In this document: piece after piece, positions 8,694-16,214 of the stretch
Position numbering within the stretch: the stretch's first letter is position 1
Layout: each line of letters begins with the position of its first letter
Assembly (NCBI RefSeq): GCF_002021815.1
Contig: NZ_CP019952.1
Location: forward strand, 2,263,001-2,327,000
Direction of reading: 5' to 3'
DNA: 64,000 nt
DNA from: Pseudomonas parafulva
GTDB lineage: Bacteria > Pseudomonadota > Gammaproteobacteria > Pseudomonadales > Pseudomonadaceae
Made by a program: the position numbers and the translations under genes
The notes under the pieces: model-generated
The model's database searches: none
Told to the model about the DNA's origin: nothing
The model's input: only the letters and a program-made list of their open reading frames with translations

Positions 8694-9032
8694 TCACGGT
8701 TGGACCACGCATGGGCCAATCGTGACGCGGGGCGGCAGCTTCTCCAGCTCCCTCCAGTCCGAGGAGGAGCTGATCCATTTCGCGTAGGTCGAGAGCAACA
8801 TCTCAACGCTATGGCCGAGCTGATTTGCAATGAACGCAGGGTTCATCCCAGGCATCAAGCACATGGTTGCGTAGGTGTGGGGGGGGGCGTACTGCCGGCG
8901 GTCACGGATGTTCAGCGCCTTGGGCGCTGATTTGAACTGGCGGATTGTAACACTTGTCTCGCCGATCCACAGCCCACCTTTGTTCGGCTGGAATAGCAAA
9001 GGGTATTGCTGGTGCGTCAATCTGGATGTCAT
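8694..9032 (-). pseudogene. Second tyrosine recombinase remnant (C-terminus)
   Basis: The reverse strand encodes PLLFQPNKGG, SVTIRQFKSAPKALNIRDRRQY, then HTYATMCLMPGMNPAFIANQLGHSVEMLLSTYAKW and ELEKL. It aligns with the integrase remnant at 4424-4890 but is a different sequence, so it is from a second, related element. The catalytic Arg before HTYAT is lost: the codons there read GCC CCC CCC because of a 9-base C/G run. The nucleophilic Tyr (LSTYAKW) is kept. The N-terminal two thirds are missing. Not functional. Confidence 0.8.
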
Positions 9033-9208
9033 GCAGCGAGGTGCAGCCGCTGACGGCGGCTGCCCCAGGCGCCGTGTGGAATCTCATGAAGTCGGAAAAG
9101 CTGCCAAACTGCAAAACAGCGGCATGCTGCATTACCTAACTCAAGCGCACATAATGCAGCACGCAGGACGCACGACGGGGTGCGGCTCGAGGCACGGAAG
9201 GACGACCA

Positions 9209-9397
9209 ATGACCGAGAAGGAGGAGCTGGAGCTTGAGAAGCTTTAGGCTGAAATTCACAAGCTCACTGCCGAGGCGCGAAAATTGATCGCCGAGGCCAA
9301 CAAAATGAAGCGCGAGACGCTGTTTTACCCATTTGTCGCGGTGGGAGGGCTAGTCACCGTCATCGTTACCGCTGCTGCCTTCATTCAAAAGCTCTAG
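9209..9397 (+). pseudogene. Small membrane protein with an in-frame amber codon
   Basis: From ATG 9209 (AAGGACGACCA upstream) the frame reads MTEKEELELEKL, then TAG at 9245, then continues for 49 codons: a charged helix (AEIHKLTAEARKLIAEANKMK) followed by one membrane segment (FVAVGGLVTVIVTAAAFI) and a final TAG at 9395. The composition on both sides of the stop is that of one protein of about 61 residues, so the internal TAG looks like a point nonsense change. A neighbouring gene with the same design lies 120 bases downstream. Function unknown. Confidence 0.55.
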
Positions 9398-9517
9398 CCT
9401 GCCCACTGAGAAAACAGGCTTGCGCCGAGCGGTCTTGAGCTTTACGCCAATTCGGTCGACACTAGCGCCATAGGGTCTTGCGACAGGCGTGACCTGGCAT
9501 CCCAAGCGAGGACGACC

Positions 9518-9685
9518 ATGAGCCATGATCAAGTTATCAAGCAGATGAAAGAGAACCTAGCACAGCTGGGCAGCGAGGTCCGTGAGGGCACGCAACACCA
9601 AGCGCGCAGCATCTTTCTGTCGGCTGCTGCAGGCGCAGTGTTCGCCCTGGCGACGAGCTGGGTAGCGTTCAAGCTCTTTTCCTGA
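9518..9685 (+). CDS. 55-residue single-membrane-pass protein
   Basis: Starts at ATG 9518 after GCGAGGACGACC, a leader nearly the same as that of the previous small gene. The N-terminal half is an amphipathic charged helix (VIKQMKENLAQLGSEVREGTQ) and the C-terminal half one hydrophobic span (IFLSAAAGAVFALATSWVAF). The shared layout suggests the two are paralogous or functionally paired. Topology would place the charged half in the cytoplasm. No family recognised. A 9-bp perfect hairpin follows the stop. Confidence 0.6.
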   Translation: MSHDQVIKQMKENLAQLGSEVREGTQHQARSIFLSAAAGAVFALATSWVAFKLFS

Positions 9686-9691
9686 TCATTT

Positions 9692-9712
9692 GGGGCTGCC
9701 ACCGGCAGCCCC
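9692..9712 (+). terminator. Hairpin after the 55-residue gene
   Basis: Arms GGGGCTGCC (9692-9700) and GGCAGCCCC (9704-9712) pair perfectly around an ACC loop, seven bases after the stop at 9685. There is no U run, so it may be a weak terminator or 3'-end protecting structure. Confidence 0.5.
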
Positions 9713-9784
9713 CGATAGCCTGCTCAATTTCTTGAGACTAATCCAGGCCTGCCTGGACTTCCACGCTCTGCTTTGCGAAACCGA

Positions 9785-10162
9785 CTAGAGCCGCTCCGAT
9801 ATCTCTATCAAGTTGAGGTCCGGGTCGCGCACATAAATGGATCGGATAGGTCCTGTGGCGCCGGTACGTTGAACGGGGCCTTCAATGATTGGCCACTGTT
9901 GTGCTTTCAAGTGGGCCACGACTTCCTCAAGGCTGATCGAGGCGATGAAGCAGAGGTCCAGTGCGCCCGGTACCGGCAAGTGAGCTTTGGGTTCGAATTC
10001 GTGGCCACGCACGTGCACGTTGATCTTTTGCTCACCGAAGCGCATAGCCAAGCGCCCAGCACCGAAGTTTTCCAGCTTCATGCCCATGATGCGGGTGTAG
10101 AAATCCTTGCATGCCTCGACATCGATGGTTGTCAAAACGAGGTGATCAAGATGGTCGATCAT
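9785..10162 (-). CDS. VOC-superfamily (glyoxalase/dioxygenase-like) protein
   Basis: A 125-residue protein with two beta-alpha-beta-beta-beta units: MIDHLDHLVLTTIDVEACKDFYTRIMGM at the start and RSIYVRDPDLNLIEISERL at the end. The metal ligands expected are His in DHLVLT, a residue in the central region (KINVHVRGHEF), and Glu in NLIEIS. It most resembles the small virulence/glyoxalase-like group (STM3117 type), 120-130 aa. The substrate is unknown. The stop lies about 90 bases from the convergent small gene; upstream is a GNAT gene in the same direction, separated by 88 bases. Confidence 0.85.
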   Translation of the reverse strand: MIDHLDHLVLTTIDVEACKDFYTRIMGMKLENFGAGRLAMRFGEQKINVHVRGHEFEPKAHLPVPGALDLCFIASISLEEVVAHLKAQQWPIIEGPVQRTGATGPIRSIYVRDPDLNLIEISERL

Positions 10163-10250
10163 TTCTCTGCCTCTCTAGGTGAGCAGTTGGGGTCCGATGA
10201 GCTTTTCGTCCTGACCAACGAGCGAAATAGAGCGCTCCCTGACAACAGTG

Positions 10251-10688
10251 CTAGCCAGGCAAGCTCAGGTGCAGCAAGGGGAAGGGACGACCCTCGCCAT
10301 CCAGAGGGGAGCGGCCTGTTTGGATAAAGCCATAATGCAGATAGAACCCAACCGCTTCCGGATTCTGCTCATTCACATCAACACTGATTTGACCGCGCAA
10401 ACCGCGGGCATGATCCAATAGCGCGCGGCCGATGCCTTCACCTCGCCGATCGGGTTCGATAAACAGCATTTCTACGTGGCTTTCATTAAGCCCAATGAAC
10501 CCAAGCGGTCCGTCCTTGGGCTCTTCCGCGATCCATAATTCGACAGCAGGCAGGTAGACATCGCGCAGTTGAACAAGCAATGCCTCAATATCGGCTTGCT
10601 GCAAGAAATGGTGGGTAGCGCGCACAGCGCGCAGCCAAATGTCCAGCAGCTGCGGATGGTCGACATTAGTGGCCTGGCGAATGATCAT
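10251..10688 (-). CDS. yjaB: GNAT acetyltransferase, YjaB-like
   Basis: A 145-residue N-acetyltransferase. VEMLFIEPDRRGEGIGRALLDHA contains the acetyl-CoA pyrophosphate loop (R/Q-x-x-G-x-G/A), and SVDVNEQNPEAVGFYLHYGF followed by GRSPLDGEGRPFPLLHL matches E. coli YjaB closely from memory. The physiological substrate of YjaB is not established. Length agrees. It may form a two-gene unit with the VOC gene downstream. Confidence 0.85.
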   Translation of the reverse strand: MIIRQATNVDHPQLLDIWLRAVRATHHFLQQADIEALLVQLRDVYLPAVELWIAEEPKDGPLGFIGLNESHVEMLFIEPDRRGEGIGRALLDHARGLRGQISVDVNEQNPEAVGFYLHYGFIQTGRSPLDGEGRPFPLLHLSLPG

Positions 10689-10853
10689 GGCATCATCCTT
10701 AACAGGTAATAGTTGGAAAGGGGCGCGGTAGGCGTGATAGGAAGCCTACGCGTCATCAGTATCGTGGCCGAGCGTGCAGTGCCTTGAGCGCGGATTTGAC
10801 GAGGCCGATTGTAATGCATGGCTCATCAACTTTATTAGACCTGACATGACCTG

Positions 10854-11270
10854 ATGAAAAACTATCAATGCCTAATTATGGCCACTGTCATGCTTTCAAG
10901 CTGTACTGCGCAACCTGCACGGCCAGTGATGGAGGAGGCTCAGTACAAGGGCTTTGCGCTGTCATCCATTACCGGGGAGCAGTGCGCGATCACCGGAATG
11001 CTGGATGTCGACCTGGCTGCTGCCAATAGTGTGATGCTTGAAGAGCATGCGGCAGCATTTCAGTATGACCCCGCAAGGATGGAGATTGAGCGCCGGCAAG
11101 CGGCTATCGACATCAAGCATGGGGACGGCGTATCGGAGCCTGCCTGTAACGCGCTTGCTTATGAGGTATTGAGAACACTGGCGGTGCGTAGGATCGAAGA
11201 TCAGTCAGCGCTGCAGCACAGGCGGATAGCCTTGCAGGAAATGAAGCAGGCGGGCGGTGCTGTTCCCTGA
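10854..11270 (+). CDS. Small lipoprotein, unknown function
   Basis: A 138-residue protein with a short signal peptide ending in the lipobox LSSC (Cys17), so it is likely a lipoprotein. The mature part is mixed alpha/beta without a motif I recognise, and contains Cys in GEQCAITG and EPACNALAY that could pair. No homologue recalled. The next small gene begins only about 20 bases after the stop on the same strand, so they may be co-transcribed. Confidence 0.65.
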   Translation: MKNYQCLIMATVMLSSCTAQPARPVMEEAQYKGFALSSITGEQCAITGMLDVDLAAANSVMLEEHAAAFQYDPARMEIERRQAAIDIKHGDGVSEPACNALAYEVLRTLAVRRIEDQSALQHRRIALQEMKQAGGAVP

Positions 11271-11292
11271 CCTGCCTATAAACGGGACACGC

Positions 11293-11586
11293 ATGCAGAT
11301 GGCCGCAGAGTTCCGGTACACGTCAACTCATGCAGATACAGGGCGCGTTGACTCAGCGCGACGGTTGAGACTGCGGTCGTCAAAGTGCAAGGTGGGTGGT
11401 GATAACTTGCAGCACAGGCATAAGCGTTTTCAGAGATGGTTTACACCAGTACGCAAGCGATGGGCTGGGGCAGCATTGATCGTTATCGCGTTGCTCGCAA
11501 TGGCAATGAACCCCGCAAGCAGGTGGCCTTGGGTGCTGGCGACTGGTGTGATCTGGCTGATCGCGACCTGGTTACCCAGAAGATGA
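11293..11586 (+). CDS. Small two-pass membrane protein, unknown
   Basis: About 97 residues from ATG 11293 (GGGA nearby upstream); a longer frame starts at 11257. The N-terminal half is basic and looks poorly structured; the C-terminal half has two hydrophobic segments (WAGAALIVIALLAMAM and WPWVLATGVIWLIATWL) ending in PRR. No family recognised. The N-terminal half could be non-coding, with translation starting internally. Confidence 0.4.
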   Translation: MQMAAEFRYTSTHADTGRVDSARRLRLRSSKCKVGGDNLQHRHKRFQRWFTPVRKRWAGAALIVIALLAMAMNPASRWPWVLATGVIWLIATWLPRR

Positions 11587-11593
11587 CGGATCG

Positions 11594-11836
11594 TCAGTCA
11601 CAACTGCTGGAACTCGATGCGCTGTCACCAGAATGGCTGTCACTCGAAGGGTCGCTGTTGCTGACATGATGGCCGTCATGGTGTCGTCCCGAACAGGTAA
11701 TGGGCGCTGGCTCATCGTTGTTCGTGAACGCAAAGGAGCAGGCATGGCTGATCTGGCTGGAATCGGTTGAACGGTTGAGCCCAGCCTGCCCTGACTTATT
11801 TTTGCGCTTGAACAAGCGCGTGAAGAAGGTAGGCAT
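11594..11836 (-). CDS. Small His/Ser/Asp-rich protein
   Basis: About 80 residues starting MPTFFTRLFKRKNKSG, two bases after the stop of the upstream lipoprotein gene, which suggests a two-gene unit. The C-terminus is low complexity: GRHHDGHHVSN, then repeats of S, D and H, ending SSSSSCD. The His and Cys content could bind metal, but that is a guess. It is not a known family to me. It lies convergent to the two-pass membrane protein gene, seven bases apart. Confidence 0.4.
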   Translation of the reverse strand: MPTFFTRLFKRKNKSGQAGLNRSTDSSQISHACSFAFTNNDEPAPITCSGRHHDGHHVSNSDPSSDSHSGDSASSSSSCD

Positions 11837-11838
11837 GA

Positions 11839-12030
11839 CTAGCCCTTTTCGAAAAGCCTGTTGAGAAGCCCTTCTTGATGCACATTGTCGTAGCACCCAG
11901 GCTGGTTGGGTGGTGTGGCGTCGCAGGGGATGTTTCGCTGATCCCAGCGACTGCCATAGGGGCTGTTGAAGTAGTGATTGCATCCTGTAAGCAGGGTCGC
12001 CATCAGCGCGATTAGTAGACCTTTATTCAT
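11839..12030 (-). CDS. Small lipoprotein, unknown
   Basis: 63 residues from ATG 12030, with MNKGLLIALMATLLTGC giving a clean signal peptide and LTGC lipobox. The mature part is short and Pro/Asn/Asp-rich, with Cys in NIPCDATPP and QPGCYDN that may form a disulfide. Small lipoproteins of this kind are numerous in Pseudomonas. GAGGTTGC lies upstream of the start. Confidence 0.65.
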   Translation of the reverse strand: MNKGLLIALMATLLTGCNHYFNSPYGSRWDQRNIPCDATPPNQPGCYDNVHQEGLLNRLFEKG

Positions 12031-12119
12031 TGCAACCTCATCCACCAAGTGTCCCGGTTAGGACGGCGTTGGCAATAAGCAGGGCACAGGTGAGTCGAAT
12101 CAAATGGCTCCTTTCCAGT

Positions 12120-12698
12120 TCAACCAATACCGCGACCATCAGCCCTGTAAGCTGCGGTATTTGCCAACCAGTCAGCCCGCGTCATCTGCCAGAGTTCAAC
12201 ATCCATCAAGCCGCTTACAAACCATCCTTTCTGCAAGCCCACCAAGCGCATCCCCTCAAATTCTGATACTCGACGAGATGCGTGATTGGCCACCGCCTTG
12301 GGCACCTGCATGATCGGCCGCGCCAGTGTTTCGAACCAGTAGGCGGTGACGACTGCGCACGCCTCACGCATATAACCGCGACCCCACCACTGCGGTGCCA
12401 GCCAGAAACCCCTGTTGTTTCCGGGCTGTTCGAACAGGCTAATGCTGCCCAGTCTGCAGTCAGGGTCATCACGCATGCGAATCATCCAATGCCATTCACA
12501 ACCTGCCGCCATTCCCGGCAGCGCAATGTCGCGAACATAGGCCAGGGCGCCGTCGACTGGGTAAGGCCATGAAACCCGACTATCCAGATAGCGCACCACC
12601 TCCCATTGGGGGAATTGCTCTTGGATGAAGGCAACGTCCTCCAAGCACAGACCCGTGAGCACCAGCCGATCAGTAAAAAGCGTGGGATGACCATCCAT
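12120..12698 (-). CDS. GNAT acetyltransferase, RimJ/RimL-like
   Basis: A 192-residue protein beginning MDGHPTLFTDRLVLTGL, the usual first strand of RimJ/RimL-type acetyltransferases (xTxRLxLR). RGFWLAPQWWGRGYMREA is the acetyl-CoA binding signature (Q/R-x-x-G-x-G/A). Substrates of such enzymes are protein N-termini, amino acids or antibiotics; no choice can be made here. It is transcribed alone, with more than 80 bases on each side. Confidence 0.82.
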   Translation of the reverse strand: MDGHPTLFTDRLVLTGLCLEDVAFIQEQFPQWEVVRYLDSRVSWPYPVDGALAYVRDIALPGMAAGCEWHWMIRMRDDPDCRLGSISLFEQPGNNRGFWLAPQWWGRGYMREACAVVTAYWFETLARPIMQVPKAVANHASRRVSEFEGMRLVGLQKGWFVSGLMDVELWQMTRADWLANTAAYRADGRGIG

Positions 12699-12797
12699 GG
12701 AGTTGATACCTCTTGGTCCTTTAACGAGTAAGGCTATCGGTCTGAGTCTGACGCTCTGTGCTTATCGAAGTCAGGCTGATGCGTCCTTCAAGGCATA

Positions 12798-13130
12798 TTA
12801 ACCATTGACCCGCACAGCCAACAAAGCCCGTTCCTTGCTCAGCGGCTTGAGCAGGCCTGGCTGGTCTCCAATTTTCATGAACAGATAATGGTCTCCACGC
12901 TCGCCACGGAGGATGCGATAGACCTGGGCGGTTCTGTCCGTACTGGGCGAGGTTAATTTGTCGACCAGTAATGTGTACCTAGTGACCCCTAAGGTGCTCA
13001 AGGCATCTGCAAGTTCGGTATCGATCTTCGCTCGCCATTTCTTCATGACGTGCCGGTGCGCCATGACCGTCAGGCTAATCGCCAACAGTGGCATCACCGC
13101 GGCTGAGAAGAAGGTAACTAACGTGTTCAT
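12798..13130 (-). CDS. Small membrane-anchored protein, unknown
   Basis: 110 residues. One N-terminal hydrophobic segment (LVTFFSAAVMPLLAISLTVMA) is followed by a basic soluble domain of about 85 residues (KKWRAKIDTELADALSTLG, then YRILRGERGDHYLFMKIG). No family recognised. It stands alone, about 190 bases from the next gene upstream. Confidence 0.6.
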   Translation of the reverse strand: MNTLVTFFSAAVMPLLAISLTVMAHRHVMKKWRAKIDTELADALSTLGVTRYTLLVDKLTSPSTDRTAQVYRILRGERGDHYLFMKIGDQPGLLKPLSKERALLAVRVNG

Positions 13131-13327
13131 GATTTATGCTCGCGGCAGATGTGCAGTGTGTCCAGGCATCGCCAATGGCTCCCTGTCGGCATGGTCCTGC
13201 ATTATGGCACTGACGTTTTCCGCTCGTCTGATCGATAACGCTCGATGCCATATTTTGCTAGTAGCCCAAGCGGCGGGCCGCTAATGTCCCCCGTAGTGGC
13301 CATTAGACTAAAGTATTAGGAGGCGCG

Positions 13328-13627
13328 ATGCGGATGCGCGGCAGTGTGTTCTGGTCCTGGGCTGATCCTACGTTGCACCACCGCGCGCACGAAGAGACGT
13401 TGATCGACAGAACGTCGATCAATGTTCAGGTTCGCTTGTCGCGAAACGGCCGGGTTCAATTGTTCATCGGTGTCTATGCCCCGGGCGGCATGCCTGTCTA
13501 TGAGGAGGCGTTCGACGACCGCCCAAAGGAGTCCATGTCCCGGGCATTGGCCTGGGGCGTCATGAAGGCCCGTGAAGTGGCTTCGTGCAATTTCCTGGGC
13601 ATCCCCAAGCGTGATCATGGAACGTGA
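13328..13627 (+). CDS. Small protein, unknown
   Basis: 99 residues beginning MRMRGSVFWSWADPTLH, with AGGAGG seven bases before the ATG. The sequence alternates strands and helices (INVQVRLSRNGRVQLFIGVYAP, then ESMSRALAWGVMKAREVA) and looks like a compact soluble alpha/beta fold. I recall similar short proteins in Pseudomonas but no function. Confidence comes from the very good ribosome site and coding character. Confidence 0.6.
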   Translation: MRMRGSVFWSWADPTLHHRAHEETLIDRTSINVQVRLSRNGRVQLFIGVYAPGGMPVYEEAFDDRPKESMSRALAWGVMKAREVASCNFLGIPKRDHGT

Positions 13628-13697
13628 TGGCTGCGTATGCGCCTGAACTGCTGGGCGCGACCAATGCCTAACGCATGACACGTTGAGGAGCTTGAGC

Positions 13698-13814
13698 ATG
13701 ACTGATCAGCAGCATGAACCCAAGAAAGATGAGGTACCGGCTCACGCCACCGAGGAGGAAAAAGCGAGGCTCAAGGACAAGAACAAAGATGGGATACCGC
13801 CCGGCGTTGCCTGA
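13698..13814 (+). CDS. 38-residue charged peptide
   Basis: From ATG 13698 with GAGGAG upstream, the frame encodes MTDQQHEPKKDEVPAHATEE, then a Lys/Asp-rich segment, ending GIPPGVA. It is highly charged and probably unstructured; the sequence is not low-complexity noise. About 70 bases after the preceding gene on the same strand. Function unknown. Confidence 0.5.
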   Translation: MTDQQHEPKKDEVPAHATEEEKARLKDKNKDGIPPGVA

Positions 13815-13915
13815 TAGTGCTCACTGGGCGTGAACTTCTGAATGCCATCGCTTATCTGACTTACGCGCCGGCTCGCCCGGCCGTGGACAGTCGTCTTTCA
13901 AGCGGATAGTTGCGT

Positions 13916-14014
13916 ATGTTTTCAGAGGATTTCTACGGTATCTACCTCGTTGTGGAAGCGGTGGTGGCTTTCGTTATATTGGCGATCGCCGCTCACTGGA
14001 GTCAGGGTATCTGA
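13916..14014 (+). CDS. 32-residue single-pass membrane peptide
   Basis: ATG 13916 begins MFSEDFYGIYLVVEAVVAFV, then ILAIAAHWSQGI. Almost the whole peptide is one membrane helix with an acidic N-terminus. The ribosome site is weak (AAGCGGATAG upstream). It could be a small membrane regulator; it could also be chance. Confidence 0.35.
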   Translation: MFSEDFYGIYLVVEAVVAFVILAIAAHWSQGI

Positions 14015-14083
14015 TGGAGCGAGGCGGCACGGGTCACCCCGTGCCGCTGCATCTTTGGTGATCGATCGCAGCCAATCGTCGAC

Positions 14084-14341
14084 TCAGCCCCTGATCACCT
14101 CTAGCCGTGCTCGGCCTGCTTCGGTAATCGCGTTTTCGCCTTCGTCACTGATGCGGTACCGCCCCGAAGGCATCTTGTGAATCGAGAATCGCACCAGTCC
14201 GCTGCGGGCAAGCGCTTGCCCGGCTTCATAACTCATTGCACTTTCAAGATCGAATACCTTGATTTCACCAATTTTGAAACGTGAAAACGCGATGAGTGCT
14301 GAATCGATGACGTCTTGGCTGACGGAATGAACGTGTTCCAT
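14084..14341 (-). CDS. Small winged-helix-like protein
   Basis: 85 residues from ATG 14341 (MEHVHSVSQDVIDSALIAFS). The central part, AMSYEAGQALARSGLVRFSI followed by SGRYRISDEGENAITEAG, has the rhythm of a winged helix: recognition helix, wing (PSGRYRISDEG), final helix. It may therefore bind DNA or act as a small regulator, but no family was recognised. The longer frame back to 14515 runs through a strong palindrome and is not preferred. Confidence 0.5.
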   Translation of the reverse strand: MEHVHSVSQDVIDSALIAFSRFKIGEIKVFDLESAMSYEAGQALARSGLVRFSIHKMPSGRYRISDEGENAITEAGRARLEVIRG

Positions 14342-14443
14342 TTGACTTCCCAGTTCGTGAGTGGCCCGGTCCGTGGGCAATAGCAACGGACCCTGGCAGT
14401 TCGTCGAAAGCCGAACGCTACTACGCGCGATACGGAACGTGTA

Positions 14444-14476
14444 CTGGGTTTGCATCCACGCTGGATGCAAACCCAG
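14444..14476. repeat. Perfect 15-bp hairpin with 3-base loop
   Basis: CTGGGTTTGCATCCA (14444-14458), loop CGC, then TGGATGCAAACCCAG (14462-14476). The arms pair without mismatch. There is no T run on either side, so it is not a standard terminator. It lies in the 288-base gap between the winged-helix-like gene and the membrane protein at 14630; the rest of that gap shows nothing recognisable. Confidence 0.9.
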
Positions 14477-14629
14477 CGACAGTGACTGCGCTCCGGAAGT
14501 GACAGATGCCTTCACTCAAGAGGTCAACTGAACGCTCGAATAGCAGCCAGGCGGGTAGAGGCGTCATGGGTGCTTTGCTTTTGACAAACCCAACCGCAAT
14601 ACTTCGCTTATTCAATTGGAGGAACTTGC

Positions 14630-14965
14630 GTGGAAACAAGAAGTGCTGTGGCTGAAATGTTCATTGGTATTCCAACACATTTCTGGGTATTGCCCGTAGC
14701 AGGTCTGATCGCATACTACGGCGTCAAATGGTCAGCCAAGCCTACACCAAGCGCGCAGTGGATCAGAAGGGCAACCTATTTGCTGTTGATCGCCTTGGCT
14801 CTGATCCCGAATGCATTCTACACGCTCATGCCGCCTAACCCCGGCCCTGAGCAGCTCATCGATAACCACCCAATGCCCAATTATGCCGGCCGCTTGTACT
14901 TGGACCTGTTCTACGTGTTCAGCGGGTGGGCTTTGAGCAAGGTGGTCAAGCTCAGGTTTCGTTGA
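14630..14965 (+). CDS. Small membrane protein, unknown
   Basis: 111 residues starting with GTG at 14630, supported by GGAGG ten bases upstream; an ATG at 14657 would give a shorter form. Three hydrophobic segments are visible (HFWVLPVAGLIAYYGV, ATYLLLIALALIPNAF, LYLDLFYVFSGWALSKVV). No family recognised. The ORF stands alone in a group of small accessory genes. Confidence 0.6.
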   Translation: METRSAVAEMFIGIPTHFWVLPVAGLIAYYGVKWSAKPTPSAQWIRRATYLLLIALALIPNAFYTLMPPNPGPEQLIDNHPMPNYAGRLYLDLFYVFSGWALSKVVKLRFR

Positions 14966-15001
14966 GGCGATCTGCAGTGCATGGGGATCGAACACAATGC
15001 G

Positions 15002-15232
15002 TTACTTGTTAGGCACCGTAGGGCAAAGCGAGCTCTGCATCTTGGTTGCTACCTCGCGCAGGGCTTCGGTCACCTGTGCAAGGGCTTGGATGTGCGCGTC
15101 CACGTCGATCTGATCAGGATGGGCACCCCGCGCCTGTATGAAGCGCGCATGGCCATTGAGGGCTTTGCCAAGCGCTTCTAGATGATCGGCGGTTTTGACC
15201 AAGTCCGATTTGATGCAATCGAGTGATTCCAT
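15002..15232 (-). CDS. Small helical protein, unknown
   Basis: 76 residues from ATG 15232 (MESLDCIKSDLVKTADHLEA). The chain is nearly all helical with heptad-like spacing (LGKALNGHARFIQ, HIQALAQVTEALREVATKM). Such short helical proteins are common and often dimeric. The GTG at 15238 is an alternative start. No function assigned. Confidence 0.55.
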   Translation of the reverse strand: MESLDCIKSDLVKTADHLEALGKALNGHARFIQARGAHPDQIDVDAHIQALAQVTEALREVATKMQSSLCPTVPNK

Positions 15233-15368
15233 GAACACGTTGACTCGCTGAAAGATGAGTCAACGTTAGCATGTTCGCGTCCGCTGCGCCTGGCGACGCT
15301 TGCGGCAACGGCGCAGGGCGATGGAGCGCCTGGACGCACTCTGTTTCTCCACCTGGCCGCGCGTCCCA

Positions 15369-15575
15369 TCAGGACGGTGCCTGGTCTTCGGACTGCACCA
15401 TCAGCACCGATCCTTGAGCGTCCGTGCCCAGTAGGGCAGGGCCGCCATCAGCACGGGCTTCTGCAAGCGCTGTATCAGGGGTGCGAAAAATCTGCTGACG
15501 CTGATCGGGACTTACAAGGGTCACCAGCTTACCGCTCTGGTAAAACAACCGCGTTTGTTTGGACGGCTCTTTCAT
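15369..15575 (-). CDS. Small soluble protein, unknown
   Basis: 68 residues from ATG 15575 (MKEPSKQTRLFYQSGKLVTL), with AAGGATG upstream. The C-terminal half (ARADGGPALLGTDAQGSVLM) appears beta-rich. No known motif. The next gene upstream on the same strand is over 100 bases away. Confidence 0.5.
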   Translation of the reverse strand: MKEPSKQTRLFYQSGKLVTLVSPDQRQQIFRTPDTALAEARADGGPALLGTDAQGSVLMVQSEDQAPS

Positions 15576-15692
15576 GGGTTCGGCATCCTTAGGTAAGGCG
15601 TTCTTGTGCCGGGATTGGCCTGATGACATTGCCAGTCTCTACCTGCCCATGCTACTGGCAGAACTGTCAGGCGACAGCGCGCGCAGCGCCGG

Positions 15693-16001
15693 CTACTCTA
15701 TCAAGCGTTCCGGATTGAAGAAAAAAGATGCGATCAGAACCGCAGCGATAACCCCGGTGGCGTCAGCCAGGAACAACGACAGTGAGTGACTGTTGCCCAC
15801 TGATGCGCCAAGTCCTGTAGCAAAATTCACCCCGTGCGGGAATGCAGCAACCATCAGTAGAACACTGGCCAGCAGACAAGCGAGCAGCTTCATGTAAAGC
15901 CTGCCGAACGCCAGCCCATAGGTCCAGAACACCAGGATGCACACCATGGCCAGACCAGTGGAGGTTGCAAACTGTGCAAGCACTTCAAGCCACCACACCA
16001 T
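15693..16001 (-). CDS. Small multi-pass membrane protein, unknown
   Basis: 102 residues from ATG 16001, preceded by TTGGAG at a good distance. Three or four hydrophobic segments: LAQFATSTGLAMVCILVFW, MKLLACLLASVLLMVAAF and LADATGVIAAVLIASFFF. The loop HGVNFATGLGASVGNSHS is Gly/Ser-rich. No family recognised. Confidence 0.55.
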   Translation of the reverse strand: MVWWLEVLAQFATSTGLAMVCILVFWTYGLAFGRLYMKLLACLLASVLLMVAAFPHGVNFATGLGASVGNSHSLSLFLADATGVIAAVLIASFFFNPERLIE

Positions 16002-16214
16002 GTAGGACTCCAACGAATAGCCAAATTAGATCAGTCAATCAGTGCCACATCACCGTGGCCGTGCATGATTGCTCATCAGAAACAACACAGGCTGCATTCG
16101 TTCCGTAGGTAGTTCAATAAAGGGCAACCGCGATGTTTTCAGCATTCGACGATGGTCCATTACTCGTTCCTGCTCTGCTTGCTAAAATGCCCGCAACTGA
16201 TCGAGGCCAAAGAA

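Noticed and set aside
8476..8778. A 100-codon frame that runs through att-like copy 2
   Set aside because: It contains the poly-G run and the repeat; only LISTANITM is recognisable and this is the att sequence. Treated as scar, not gene.
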